The notes: generated by a model from the letters alone, not told the origin. A stretch of DNA of 64,000 bases from Owenia fusiformis (GCA_903813345.2 CAIIXF020000005.1:38443375-38507374); one strand, 5' to 3'. Counted from the first letter of the stretch, positions 42,277-56,645 are shown. Translations and numbers: made by a program.

Positions 42277-44891
42277 AGGCCCCATGTAAAGTTTAAACCA
42301 CTTTAGCTTATATTGTAGTCTTACCCAATGTTATCAAAGTGTGATATGTGAAACTTTTTTTTTTAATTTAAAAAAGTGGTTTTTGATAGACTTTTAGTTC
42401 CAAAATTTGTGAATTTATTTAAAACCAACTTTTAGAGGTCACTCATATCTTCTAATTAGCCACAATTCATACCAATGCATAGCATTCATCCTCCCATGTT
42501 TTTTGCCGAAAAAATTAAGAAAATTGGTTCATAAATAAGCGAGAAATGAACTTATCAGTGCATGAAAATGGTTCTGAGAAAAATGCATTTCAAAATTTTA
42601 GTTCTCATAGAAGCCAATGGTACACTGATATTTAAAACATAATTTATTCTTCCTTTTTACCTGGTTAGACAATCAACATTGGTTTTTTATGAAAGTCTAA
42701 CATGTTTAGAAAAGATTGACATCGAAAAAAAAATTTCAATTTTTTTCAAAAAGTTTTTGGTACCTTAGTGACATCACTAATGTTTCAAAATATTTTTGAT
42801 ATGTTAAAACATTGAAGTGGCCCATTAAATATGGCATTTTATTGTTGAAATAGTGTGTCCTTTGTTCAACCTTTGCATTGGTGTTAAAAAGAGAATCTTT
42901 TTTGAAATGCATTAAGAAATATTTGATGATTAAGAAATTTCAACTTTTTTTGAAAAATGGCGGGAAATTTGAATATTTGAGAAATGAAATGCTCACAACT
43001 TTTTTGTTCAAAATTTTTTTTTTGTTCAAAAATCTCTTAAATCACTTTTTAAGTCCTGACAATTAGTAAATGAATGAGGGACGGGGACTTTAAACAACAA
43101 TTTATGTCAGTCTTCTCTCTATTTCTTTCTTTAGATCTTCATTTAGATTAAGGAAGAATAAGGCTGCATAATCTATCCAATACTGACTGTCTTAAATCTT
43201 CTTGACAATGAACAAATTGTACATGAAAAGAACTTACCTTATTTGTAAAGAAACTTATGTTTAATGTCTAATTTTTCTTGATCACATTATTCTACCAAAC
43301 GTACTTAAAGTTTTCTAGAATATAAGATTATAATTGCTCAGATATTTTCGTCATTTCATAACTTCGTAGACTTATATATATTCTTCAGCTTAGTTATTTT
43401 CTCCTTGATGGCTAATTTAATGTTTCACATGTTGCAGTCCTTTTATATATGATACCAACCATCAAATGATCAATTGATGACAAGCAATGACTCAATTCTC
43501 ATAAAATCCAGATAAGATAATTTGTTTTGAGCTTGTCTAAATTCCGGAATAATCAGCCAGAGACCACTGTCATTTAGCGTTATATAGATGCCACGCATAA
43601 TTACCCTCATAAACTTTTCAACTTTCTTTTAATTTCCTACAGAAAAATTAAAAACAAGATTTTAGGTAATGAAACATGACAAGCCCTTTTATCACTCATG
43701 TCTCTGCATCGTTTAAACATTTCATATGACAGCTCTGTTGAAACATTTCATCCCTCGCTCAATTTAGGCTCACACTGTGATCTACACCACTTCCCATGTT
43801 CGCTCCCACCTTTCAGTGTCATTATTTTCAACTTTGTGTCAACGTGATGACAGGACTTTGCAAAAAATGAATCTTATCTCTGGGATCTCTAATTTCAATA
43901 AGACGGCATCATCAGCCATTGGGGATACAAAGGAACTTTTTGTTAAAGTGTACACACTTTATTGGATGTCTATATTGTATCTAATAGGAGATTCGCCAAA
44001 CATGTATCATATGCCACTGTGGCAGACCACAAACTTTCAAAGTATCACACCATCCATGTTCCCATATGATGTGGGCACTAGACACTGATTTTCTAAAAGT
44101 ATCCATTGGATTGTATGGATCTCAAAAATCCACTTGATGCAACATAAATGCCAAGGCAAAAATATATTTTGCTGCATATGTTGTTCAATATACATATAAA
44201 TTAATATAAAAATCGAATGGCTATCCTGGCATCTCACTTTGTAAGCTCAAAAGAATGGCAACTTCTCTTACCAAAAACACTGATGTTATCATGTCTATAA
44301 TGTTCAGAACTTTTGTAGATACTATTATTTGATAAAATCAAGTGACCATGGTCGGATTTAAACCTGGCATGTCTAAAACTGAACTTTCTGAAGATACTTT
44401 ATACTGATTGTATTTTTGTTCTTGAGAAATTGAAATGTTTGATCTATTTGAACAAACCTCAACAAATGTTACGAACTAAACAGTTGATATCTAATCAGAT
44501 TGTATGCAACAAGTACCTGGCGTATAAAGAGGAATTTGAAGCAGGCCTAGCCACAGCCATAACAAACAAGATAATAGAAAATTTTAACAACAAAGATAAT
44601 TAACAAATCTATAGCAACAGAATCACAACTTCTTAACAACCAAGGACATCTCCATGGTGATCTGAGATGTGTTTTCTCTTAGCACAACTTCAATAAATAT
44701 TGAATTTTATTATTTTTGAATTTTGTGTTTAAAAAGACATTTTCTCTCTTATGATATTTTATTTTGCCTTTACCAATTAAATAAAAACAAAAATACTATA
44801 CTTTTCTTTAGTAGCTTTTAGGTTGACTTTTTTATTTCACTGAAAAACAGAGGAAGGAAGATAACTTACAGAATCTACTATACATGGGGCC
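42277..44891. mobile_element. 2.6-kb TTAA-flanked non-autonomous DNA transposon
   Basis: Left end AGGCCCCATGTAAAGTTT after TTAA (42273-42276), right end CATGGGGCCT before TTAA (44892-44895). TTAA target use is typical of piggyBac and Kolobok families. No transposase recognised. The open frame at 43777-44088 (103 codons) inside it resembles nothing I know. Confidence 0.6.
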
Positions 44892-44895
44892 TTTA

Positions 44896-46750
44896 AGAGT
44901 TGGAGGAGAATATATAACAGGACTACTAGTCTTATATGTAGTAGGGATTAATATCAGCTTTAAAGCATCATGGTCAAAAGACCAAAGATCACAAGCTTCA
45001 ACAATACAAAATATTCAACTTTAAGATCTCCCACAAATAACCATGTACATATAAATATGATAAATTAAATATGTGACTTGGTAATTAGCTACAAAATTAA
45101 ACCTCAACTTTGATGTTTACAATACAAGTGGGTTATCACTTAAAAGAAGCCTAAATAAATAAATGGTAAAGCCATGAATCTTAAACATTGTGGCTTTAAT
45201 ATTTTAAATATATTTTCTTTGAGTTTTCTTTTACTCTGGATATATTTGAGCATTTAATTTGTCAAATAAAAACTTTTCTATTCTTTATATAATAACAATT
45301 TGCTAACCAGACAATGTTTATTCGTCTTTTACTTCCTGCACTTGTAAGAGACTGAAAAATTGGCGAAATGACATTTTATTCCAATTCATTGAAACATTTT
45401 GATTTTGAATTGTGTATTCCACTATTCTCATCGTATAGAGCAACCTTAATAGAACAAAGCATCACAAGGAAGATGATGCCATTTATTTGACACAATCGCA
45501 TGTTAAATTCAAATTCTTCTCTAAGCAAGAAGTTGAGAACTTATTTTTGTCAAAGTTTATACATATATCTGTTATATCATAAAAATAGATTCTGTATGCA
45601 TGCATTCATTTGTTGCTTGGGGAATCTAGCATACTTCAATGTATCTTTTTTATAACACTTTGTACTAATGAAGATAGCAAATGCCTAAACTTTAAAACAC
45701 ATTTTAGTTGCTTTTAAGAGACGAGAGATGATAGGCGAAACCAGGTGCAATATCTAACATTTACGATAAATCACTAATTACCATGAAACAAAATAAGATT
45801 ACAGTTCTAATGAAAACCCATCTGCATGAAAAATACATAAATGCAACATTTTAATGCAATCTTACCTTTCGCTTGATTTTATGTGATGAAACTCATGTTA
45901 CTAAACATGGACTCAAAAAATATAAATGGAATCCATCCAACACGTTCAGACCCAATTTTCTGCACAATTTATTAAAATCTTGTGTTATGCATTTTAACAA
46001 TTGGCTTAGCAACCAAACCTCCTAATCCGATATGATTTGTCTATGAAATCAAAATTGGTTTACAACTTAAATTTAAATCTTATTGTAATATTATTGTATT
46101 TCCTCACTTGACTGCGTTAATCTATTCTAGTGTCAGAGAATTGATAAAACAGCATGAATTTTTTATGATGTAAACTTTATAGAATACTATAGCATCACTG
46201 CCTATGAATTGAAGACCCCCTCTGATCAGTGAAATGAAGCCATTCAACAAAACAGAGCTTCAAATAAAAACGACCTAAACTTACTTACCGCCAAAATTTC
46301 CCTTAAAATAAACTCACAACAACCCCTACCTTTCACAAAATTAAAATGTGTGTGTAATCCAATCCAATATTCCAATCACCAATGATAGTGTACAAAATTT
46401 ATCCAACAGCGACTAAAATTAAGATACTGTTCCAACGCTGATGAATTTCCAGTCTCTGCTAATGAGTCAATAGTTTAAGACTTTAATTATGTTGTAGCTT
46501 CATATCCTCTTAATGCTCTGGCACCAGGTTCCAGGATCAAGCTTATTAACTCATTAACCAAAACACAAAGCTGGAGCTGTGTGGATCATTTATCACATGT
46601 CCAAAAGTGTTAATTTATGAATCAGGAATAATTCCTTTTGATTGTTCTGGAGTAATATCCTACAGTGGTTATGCGATACATGTGATTCCGGTGCTATACT
46701 CTCTACTTATACTGTTGTGTGTGAAAGATTACTGCTTAAATGCGCCTACA
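44896..46750. other. AT-rich, no gene seen
   Basis: No ORF or splice-bounded exon that I can support. Two isolated donor-like sites on the minus strand (about 46283 and 46315) have no matching acceptor-bounded coding segment. Confidence 0.4.
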
Positions 46751-46754
46751 GGTG

Positions 46755-47640
46755 TGATATCTTCCTCTGCTACTGTTAAAGACCCCATGTAGATTCTTAA
46801 AGCTTTACCATGTTTTTGTGATATCTCCCTCTGCCACTCTTAAAGACCCCATGTAGATTCTTAAAGCTTTAACATGTTATATCTTCCTCTGCCGCTCTTA
46901 AAGACCCCATGTAGATTCTTAAAGCCTTAACGTGTTATATCTTCCTCTGCCGCTCTTAAAGACCCCATGTAGATTCTTAAAGCCTTAACGTGTTATATCT
47001 TCCTCTGCCACTCTTAAAGACCCCATGTAAACTTTTAAAGCCTTACCATGTTATATCTTCCCCTGCCGCTCTTAAAGGCCCATGTAGACACTTAAGGCCT
47101 TACCATGTTTTTTCTTCCCCTGCCACTCTTAAAGACCTAATGTAGATTCTTAAAGCCTTACCATGTTATATCTTCCCCTGCCACTCTTAAAGACCTCATG
47201 TAGATTCTTAAAGCCTTACCATGTTATATCTTCTATTGCCACTCTTAAAGACCCCATATAGATTTTTAAAGCCTTACCATGTTAAATCTTCCCTTGCCAC
47301 TCTTAAAGACTCCATGTAGATCACCCTGTTATATACTCCTCTGCCACTCTTAAAGACCCTATATAGATTCTTAAAGCCTTACCATTTTATATCTTCCCCT
47401 GCCACTCTTAAAGAACCAATGTAGATTCCTAAAGCGTTACCATGTAATATCTTATTTTGCCAACCCAAGTAAACTCTTTAAGCCTGTATCGTTTTATATC
47501 TTCCCCTACCACTCTCAAAGACCAAATGTAGATTCTTAAAGCGTTACCATTATATCTTCCTCTGTCACTCTTAAAGACCCTATGTACACTATTAAAGCCT
47601 TGCCATGCTTTCTATTTTCCCTCTACTTTTTAGAACACAT
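46755..47640. repeat. 58-bp minisatellite
   Basis: About 15 tandem copies of a unit containing ctgccactcttaaagacccc, atgtagattcttaaagcc and ttaccatgttatatcttcc, with increasing decay to the right. The core ttaaagaccccatgta is close to the end of the TTAA element (ttaaaggccccatgta). Confidence 0.9.
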
Positions 47641-47649
47641 GAAGACACT

Positions 47650-49110
47650 TTAAAAGCCTAGCTTTGCTATATCTTCTCACATTAGATGGAAATTCATAAA
47701 GCCCAAGTTATAAATGTCAATCATACTTACAGTATAAGTACTTTGAACATCAATACTATAATGTGCTTATTTAGGCTTAGCAGACAAACTTGGGACTACA
47801 TTTTTGAGTGAAAAATGGAATTAACTTAGCTGGAGAATAATTGCTCCCTGGCTGTTTGATTGCTATGTCTTGGTGCTAATTACTCCTCTCTAAAGTTCTA
47901 ACTGTTTAATTACTGGTAATCTATGACTGCAATTAACATGAAGAAGAGATAAAATCTGACTCTGGGGTTGATTACATCTTCAAATGAAATAATTACTTTT
48001 AATTACATATCCAGGTTCAGTCAGAATTGATTAAAGCAAAGAAAAACAGTTCAAAATGTATTCCATGCAGTGTTCTCAAATTTGGTCAAAAACCTGAGTC
48101 TGGCGGAGATTGGAGCTAGGGAGGGGGTTCATCCCTTCTCGGCTTGGACAAAAATTATTTCAAAATCATGCAATTTTTCACCATTTTGAGCAGTTTTTGC
48201 TTATTTTGGGCAAATATTGTCAAATGTCAACCCCCTTGGAATTTTTCAGAAAATGCCCTCTCCCTTAGCAAAAGCTGACTACAGGCCTAAACCATCTCAA
48301 TTTTCATAGAGAAATATTTGCCATTCCATTTTATGGTTCAGTTTTTTAGCGCATGCGCATTAAATCCAAATTAAATTGGTTCAGATTATTATAATGCATG
48401 CGCAATTAATAACTTATAAGAACATTTAATTTGAGATAGATGTCACTTACGTTCATTATTTCACAGCAGTCCCTACCCATGATGCACCATATAGTGCGGG
48501 AATATTTTTGTTTAGTGCCAAAACAAAAAGTATACACCCAAAATAAATGTAATGACATAATATCAATCTGGCCCGGATTTGTAGACGTGTGTTGTACAAA
48601 CTTAAACCGAACCGATGGCAGAAAAGCACTTTGAATCATGGGAATGAAGTACTTCCTTTAATGAAAAACCGAACCAAGTAAAAACGGAATCTCGCGCAGA
48701 TTGCCCAAACTCACTATAATCTATGCTAGGCAGAGGGTAGTTTATAACTAAACTGCATGCAGGGTACCTAAAGAAGGTAACCCTAAAACAGCCCAAATCT
48801 TTGTACAATTAGAAAATCTCATCAACATGAAATAAATCTGACAATAGAGGAGATAAAAGCATCACAATTGGATTAAACATGATAACACCATGGTGATAAC
48901 TTAGCAATACAAGAATAACAGCAATGATTAGGTGATTATGGTTCACACTTTGACTTCTGAATTCCACTGATATTGCCTATATTCAGGATATGTACAATCA
49001 ATGTACAATGATATCTTCACTTATCTTGTTTTATCTTGAATTGTCAAGACCTACATCCACAGATCATTCCAGAATAGATAACTCAAGAATTAATAGCTTC
49101 AGACTTTACT
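47650..49110. other. No gene seen; two NRF-1-like motifs
   Basis: The only notable sites are agcgcatgcgcatt (about 48349-48362) and atgcatgcgcaatt (about 48394-48407), which resemble the NRF-1 palindrome. No transcript start can be tied to them. Confidence 0.3.
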
Positions 49111-49119
49111 ATCTATGTG

Positions 49120-50370
49120 TAACTTCTGTATCATCTGTAATCTGTCACATTTGTGACTGTAATGTGTCACTTTTGTGCCATCTATAATATGTGACATCTG
49201 TGTCATCTACAATATGTAACATTTATGTCATCTATAATATGTGACATCTGTGTCATCTACAATATGTAACTTTTGTGTCATCTATATTATATGACATCTG
49301 TGTCATCTAAAATATGTAACTTTTGCGTCATCTATAATTTGTGACATCTGTGTCATCTACAATATGTAACTTTTGTGTCATCTATAATATGTGACATCTG
49401 TATCATCTATAATGTGTGACTTTTATGTCATCTATAATATGTGACATCTTTGTCATCTACAATATGTAACCTTTGTGTCATCTACAATATGTAACATTTG
49501 TGTCATATATAATATGTAGCTTTTGTGTCATCTATTATATGTGACATCTGTGTCATCTACAATATGTAACATTTGTGTCATCTACAATATGTAAAATTTG
49601 TGTCATCTATAATATGTAACATTTGTGTCATCTACAATATGTAACATTTGTGTCATATATAATATGTAATGTTTGTTCCATCTAAAAAGTGTAACGTTTG
49701 TTTCATCTACAATATATAACGTTTGTGTCATCTACAATATGTAGCTTTTGTGTCATCTATTATATGTGACATCTGTGTCATCTACAATATGTAACTTTTG
49801 TGTCATCTATAGTATGTAACATTTGTGTCATCTACAATATGTAACATTTGTGTCATCTATTATATGTGACATCTGTGTCATCTACAATATGTAACATTTA
49901 TGTCATATACAATATGTAACATTTGTGTCATCTACAATATGTAACCTTTGTGTCATCTACAATATGTAACATTTGTGTCATATATAATATGTATTTTTTT
50001 TTGTCATCTATTATATGTGACATCTGTGTCATCTACAATATGCAACATTTGTGTCATATACAATATGTAACGTTTGTGTCATATTTAATATGTAATGTTT
50101 GTTCCATCTAAAAAGTGTAACGTTTGTGTCATCTACAATATATAACGTTTGTGTCATCTACAATATATAACGTTTGTGTCATCTACAATATATAACGTTT
50201 GTGTCATCAACAATATATAACGTTTGTGTCATCTACAATATGTAGCTTTTGTGTCATCTATTATATGTGACATCTGTGTCATCTACAATATGTAACATTT
50301 GTGTTATCTACAATATGTAATATTTGTGTCATCTACTACAATATGTAACATTTGTGTCAACTGTAATGTA
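49120..50370. repeat. 25-bp minisatellite
   Basis: About 50 tandem copies of tttgtgtcatctacaatatg plus taaca and variants. Two main unit types (taatatgtgacatctgtgtc and acaatatgtaacttttgtgt) alternate in blocks, giving a higher-order pattern. Confidence 0.92.
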
Positions 50371-50831
50371 TAACCTGAATGTAATATACAACATTTTTAA
50401 GTACAGTTGATCATTCTATAAGGTTATATAATATCTATATTTATTAATCACTATATTATGGTATATCAGACAAACCAGGAAATTCTAAATGAGTTCATAA
50501 AAAAATGTGAACTTATTAGTTTAAGCACAAGAAGAAAGCAACAAAGAATTTTAAGCAACTGGCATTATAATGCTAAGAAGAGAATACTTTGAAAATATTC
50601 TTTAGGTTACCTTGTAGAGACAGACAGTGAAAACAGCGTTTAGAAGAAACACAGAAATATACTAGAAATGAAAGACTCCTCAGAACAAGAACTTCCATTA
50701 CAAAACAAACAACAAAAGAAACTATGATTGGTTGTTAGAGATTGATCGACCTTTAACGATGCTGCTAATATACTTGAAAGATGAAAGGCTGATTCTTTTC
50801 ACACCTTTACAGGTACGGCCAGGTATCGAAT

Positions 50832-51000
50832 GTACACCTCACCTGTGCTTGCCAGTTTAGAATATCAGCATATTCTCTTGGCATTTCTGGCCAAGTCATT
50901 CTAATACTCGAGGCAAACTTTTTAACAATAAATCCTTTGAGGATTGTAGCAATGCTCTTCAATAATTTCCAGGCATCCTTGGGCCAAGGGTATTTCACTT
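50832..51000 (-). CDS. Orphan exon-like segment
   Basis: Open on the minus strand with donor CAG|gtgagg at 50832. Codes KYPWPKDAWKLLKSIATIL, KGFIVKKFASSIRMTWPEMP, REYADILNWQAQ. Composition is protein-like (four Trp, mixed charges), unlike the surrounding noise frames. The acceptor side is weak (ggtaag). No neighbouring exon found; could be a lone exon, a pseudogene or a transposon relic. Confidence 0.3.
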
Positions 51001-52209
51001 CTTACCATATAAATGAAGCCCTTTGAATGAAGGATGATTACCAGGCAAAATCAAGTTATTTGAAAAACAGGATTTTAATCTTCTGCTAATGTGACTTATG
51101 GGACTTGATCTCAGAACCCTTTGATCTCATGTCAAATGCTTTAACAACAGAGCTATATGACAAACTGGCCCATCCATTACAGCCATGACTTTCAAACTGA
51201 GCATTTTGGAATAATTTGAAAGAAGAGTTTCTTAATCATAGTAAATGACGGCACTATCAGTGATAAAAAAAACTATCTCGGTCAAAATGACTCTAATCTT
51301 TAAGTCTGTGCCAGTTTTCCTGGATACAATTTTTTCTGAGGAAATTGAACTGTGTTGTTCCATGCCATGGGGCTGTTTTGATAAGATAGTTTCACATCCA
51401 TCTAACATGTCAATATGTAACACAAAACCATAACCTAATAAGATATTCAAATTCACGGCCAAATGGATATCACATTGACTTTTGTATTAATGAAAATAAC
51501 TTATTGAATAAACATCATGTTTAATGAAAATCAAAAAAGAGATGTCCGTCGATATACCTATAATAAAAACATCAATGCTTTAAGTCAATTTTCTCTATGA
51601 GAGCACCAAGACTTCAGTATTATACCCAGTTCTTCTAGCAAGGGTAGTAAGTTTATTTTGAAGTGAATTAAGAGGCTGTAGAAGATGAAAGGAAACGTGA
51701 CAGTTATTGTGTATTCATGGAACATTCATTGCACCATATAACTTACTACTGGGAATTTAAACATCTAAAGCTATGTTTCAATTAACATTATCTAGTTTCT
51801 AAACTAACCACTGCTGAAAGTCAATCTCAATGGGCTTAAATGAATATACCCTGGTATTAATGAAGTTTGACATTCAAACAGACATCGGGAACAATCATGC
51901 ACTTAGACCTCACATCAGAAGTCAATCTTAATATGCTTAAATGAATATACCCTGATACTAAAAAGTCCACTCAAAAAGACAATTATGTACCAAGACCCCA
52001 CATGGAAAACATAACATATCCTCTTATAACCTTCCGGAAACACAAAAACACATGCTGTTCATCAAGTCAGCTGTATAGCTTGCACTTCCTTTCAGTCCTA
52101 TGAAATGCTTTTATTAATTAAGACGCCCACCATAATCACTATGTTCTCTTCAAGGCAATTTGCAAAAGTGTCCCAAAATTGTTTAAGATTAAATATGTCA
52201 AGACTTACC

Positions 52210-52306
52210 TGAATAAGTTTTTTCTAACATTTCAAAAGTGTTTGATTCACTGAAGTTGCCAAATGATCATTATTCGTCTGGTGTGGCTCACTCTTAATAG
52301 ATGTCA
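52210..52306 (-). other. Possible non-coding (5' UTR) exon
   Basis: Minus strand: good acceptor ttttgttttcag, 97 nt, good donor ATTCAG|gtaagt. All three frames contain stops, so if used it is untranslated, possibly an upstream exon of gene 2 or of the segment at 50.9 kb. Confidence 0.3.
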
Positions 52307-55300
52307 CTGAAAACAAAATTAAACAAGATAAGACAACATGACAAGAGAATACTTTTTAAAATGTTATACATAAAATAATTTTGAAATCTATTAATCGTTC
52401 TATGTAACATGATATGTACCAAAATCCTTGTCTGCATTACTTACAATTAGCTTGCGATAAAAAGTAATGTCTGATAAAGTTCAGCCTAACACAGAAATTA
52501 AAAGTTGAAATTAAAAAAAAAGTTGAAAAATTAGTTGTGTCAGTGTCACTCATGGGTATGCTTGATTTAATATTCCCATCTCCAAAATGGACCTCTTTTA
52601 ATAAGCATTATACAGTTCAATGTCTATGTAATGTTCTTCCACATTCAGGTCATATCAATTAATAGCAACTCTCACTGAGTGAAATCTATTTTTCACTTTT
52701 TATTCATAGCATTTTTTTCTGCTGCATTACCTCCAACTAAAAATCATAAATCACGCATTGAGTCAACACATTTACTTTATTTATTACCTGAGCCATCTGC
52801 CAATTATTTTTCGTTTTTATGATAAGAAATAAGAGGTACCTTTATTCTGAGATCTTTCTGAATGCTAGGCTAACTGCTCGAGTGATTACATGTTTTAGGG
52901 GCTTAGATAATGCATATTTGTATTTCAACATTATAATGATGGTTTACATGGGTGTATTTCTGTATACGATTCATCTGAGATGAAGGGAGCAATGTAGCAT
53001 TTAACCTTTGTAATATGATGAGTCTAACTTACCAGTTTACAATTGTTAAATTAGACACATAATTTCTCCCCAGCTTTGGCAAATTTTCTCCTCTCCTCCC
53101 ACAGTGGCAGTTTAATTAACAGCCAACTTAACGTAACATCAAAGGTACAGGTGTGGCCAAGCAATCAACCAGGTAACTTCAAAGATGAGTATAGAGATTA
53201 TCTGGAACGCTTCGTAGCGTTTGTTAAGTTGTTATCTAGCTTTTATCCCAGTGTTTGGCTACATGTTTAGGATGAGGGTGTATCTATGCACCATCAGTCA
53301 TGGTCCCTGGGCACCTTGGAAAGCTTGATGGATTTACCAGAATTTCTTAGGTTTCCTGAAATTGATAAGTAGTATATAGTATAAGTATAGATAAGTGAAA
53401 TAGCAGCACTTGAGATATGTTATATACAGTAGATATACACAGGATGTTTACATCTTCTCCCATTACAACTAAATACCTAAACAAAACATTAGTTAATTAA
53501 CAGAGTTCATTAATTTCTTAGTTGCAATGAAAAAAATCTTTGTAAAAATTTAGATTAGAATTAGCAGCTGAACCCCTTTAATCTAAGAGCAGATCGACAA
53601 TTACTTCATTTCATGATTTTAAACCTTTTTAAGTTTAAACCAACCATCAATACTGAAACCAGCGATTCAAGATTTCTTTGTTGTGTTTAATTTAAAGTCC
53701 AACGTTTTACAGTTTACTTTTCCTGACACTTTCATAGAGTGGTATGTTGTCTTCTACATGGGATCAAATATCACACTTTATACGTATTTACCTGACATCA
53801 AATATCACACTTTATACTTATTTACCTGACATTTCAATCATTGTTCAAGTTACCTTAAGTACATGTAGATATATGCAAAGACATTATTGATCAAAGGTCA
53901 AAACTACATTTTCTGACTTATATAAAAACATTAATCAAGGTGTCTTGTAGCATTTTTACATCACAAAAAGATACTTTTAGTTCTGTGTGTTACCTTACAC
54001 TGATCTCTAGATCACAAAATCTCATACTGATATTTATCTACAGGGTGTTTAGGAGAGAAAGGTACAGACAAACAGGTTTTACTGTATAGTATTATAGAGA
54101 GACAGAAATTAAAAAGCTGACCTCAGTATTTATTTATTAACTTTCAGATGAAATCCCCCAAATGTTTATTTGATTCAGTAAACATTATTTTGTATAAACT
54201 GTACTTTGATCTGAAGTAGCCACAAATATTTTTGGATTGGTCCAATAATACGTTCAAAGGCTTTGAGTAAAAGTCTTACCCATAAAAAAGTAAATAAAAC
54301 TGATAAAAATGGGAGAGTCAAGTCAAAGTAAACAATGATCAAAATCTATGAACAAACATCATATTTTAACATTTTCATATCAGGATCGCCTTTTTATATC
54401 AAAATGCCTATAGGGTCAATACTTTTGTTTGATAACATTTCACAAACCCAGGTGCCAGATTATTTTCCATTTCAGTGCAAAATAACTATAAAAGACAGAA
54501 ATGAAATTACTGCGTACTAATTTACCTACTCTGAACTACACATTTAATGTCCTAGGATTCTGAGAACAAAAGCTTGCAAGGCCTGAAATTTGAAATTGAG
54601 TATAAAACGTAGGAGTACGCCTAAGAAGAACTGGGGATGAAATATAATGATTGGTTCTACTATCATTAAAAGATCATATTTCCCCTAGAGTTGACATTCA
54701 ACTATGTTCTCAATAGAAATATACTGTTAAACATCAGACTTGAATGATTTCATAGGATTGAGGTTTTTCTTCAATCATGGGAATGCCATAAAGTCATATA
54801 TGTGCAGTCAGAAATTTTATTAACGATTTTTAATATGATTTTCTGAACTTCTAAGTGTTATTCATAGAAAAAAAATCACTGAATTTCTACACTCCTTTCA
54901 ATTTTCTTTCATTTTGTTCAAAGTTTTTAAATAGAGAGAATAGATCTTTGAATTCATATTGTAAATTGGGCGTACTATTTTCTCAGTGTGAGTCCTTAAT
55001 GTGTTTTCTTATTGCAACTTTCTTCAAAATTAAAATGAGTTTCTCTAAGAGAGTTAGAACCTTTATAATTTCATAAGCTTATAAGTAAAAGTATAGTTAG
55101 TAGGCATTTTTGATATTCTTTATTTGCCTATTTCTAGCAAAATGAAATGGTACATAGTGTACATGTATGCATTATATATTGCACGAGGCCTTATTTATTT
55201 CTTGATATAAGAATTTTGTATTCAAACTTGATAAATACCAAGGGAGATTAATTTGTGTTCATTTTTTGTATTTTTTTTTTAATTGTAGTGATCAGTCTTA

Positions 55301-55822
55301 ACCATCTATCATTCTAATTAAATATGTTAAATTCAATCTCAATTTTTAGATGTGGTAAAAAGTCTGTTATGTTCATAATACTGTAGGAAAGAGAAATGGT
55401 TAGTGAGAAGTAGGGTATAGAAAACAGTGTTCTATAATTTGCCCAAAAATGTGATTCAACAAGAGTTGCACAAAATCTATTGCCAGCCTCAGTTATTTGT
55501 CTTCATACTTTATTTTAAACCAGCGAATAACAAAGCATGCTGGAATAGTTTCAAAAATGTGAATTTGGATATAAACACTTGCACCTAAGATGACAAGGAC
55601 AACTACAGTGAATGTATTTCCTCCTGCCTTCAAAGTGACTCTTAAGAATATTGACTTGTCATGGATTGAAAGGTTGATCAATAACTTCAAATTTGTACAT
55701 AGATTGGCATTTGCATGATGTGATTTATATTCACAAAATAGATATATCTTGCTCGAATAGCCTATAGCTCTTAGCTTGTATTCGCAAATGGAATGCAACT
55801 TACACCTGTCAGCTACTAGACT

Positions 55823-56194
55823 AAAGGCAGAATCAGATCTATAGGGGTGACAAAATTACAAACAACATGTACAATTGACCTACCAATCTATTAATACAAT
55901 CTCAAATTCAATATCTCCCAAAAGATTCACGATAAGTTATAAATTGACGAAGTTATCATGGATTCAAAGTGCAAAAGTTGGTGCAAATTGTTTAAATTCT
56001 CCTAAATAATAAGAATGGTAACCATTCTTATAGAAAAATATTACATTATTGTAAAAATCTTTACTGAGTTTTACTGAAATAAAGTGTGTACTCTGGGGAT
56101 TTTTAGAAAATAGACATGACAAGGAATGACATGAGCCAAAAATATTCCAAAATTGAAACCATTTTTTGTTGGCCTGCTCAATAGATCTGATTCT
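55823..56194. mobile_element. MITE-like element, copy 2
   Basis: Ends aaaggcagaatcagatctat and, inverted, atagatctgattct. Shares interior with 28640-28970. A lone end of the same type (gatatgattctgcctttaa) is at about 58887-58905. Confidence 0.7.
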
Positions 56195-56645
56195 TATCTT
56201 TCTTTAACTTACTACTTTATAGGTAATATTTCACAAATCGTAAATACCAATATGTGGCACCTAATACTCCCTCTTGAGGGTCATAGCCACTACAACCTGT
56301 AAATATGTAACATTGATTTTAATAAAAAAGCAAAAAGAATCATAAAATGCCTATCTGAGAAATGTGCCTTCATTGTAAATTCCTTTATAATTTTTACACT
56401 CTTTCAAGCTGAAATATTAACACTGCTGAGCACGAGACGACAATTCACATTAAAAAATGGGTTTTAAATGGTTGAATTAGTGTTTTTCCCTGTACTTGCA
56501 ATGAAATATGCATTGTTATCTGACTTTCATTGCTTTCACTCTGTCCATCATGTCGCTAACATTATTACACTATCTGAATCTTTCAATGATTTCATCAATG
56601 TGTCAGAAAGTTGTCAGAAACAGGGTTCACACACATGCTATCTAT

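Larger units (their letters stand above)
50380..55820. other. No confident gene
   Basis: Apart from the two exon-like segments listed, I see only a 34-bp tandem duplication (53764-53831) and an imperfect ~100-bp duplication (51817 and 51918). The longest open frame (55493-55798, minus) has no recognisable features. Confidence 0.4.

Noticed and set aside
43777-44088. 103-codon frame
   Set aside because: Lies inside a transposon, ordinary composition for chance AT-rich frames, no domain or splice evidence.
49120-50370. CRISPR-like array
   Set aside because: Units are contiguous 25-bp tandem repeats without unique spacers, in an animal genome.
55493-55798. 101-codon minus-strand frame
   Set aside because: One hydrophobic stretch but no splice sites, no family resemblance and no neighbours.
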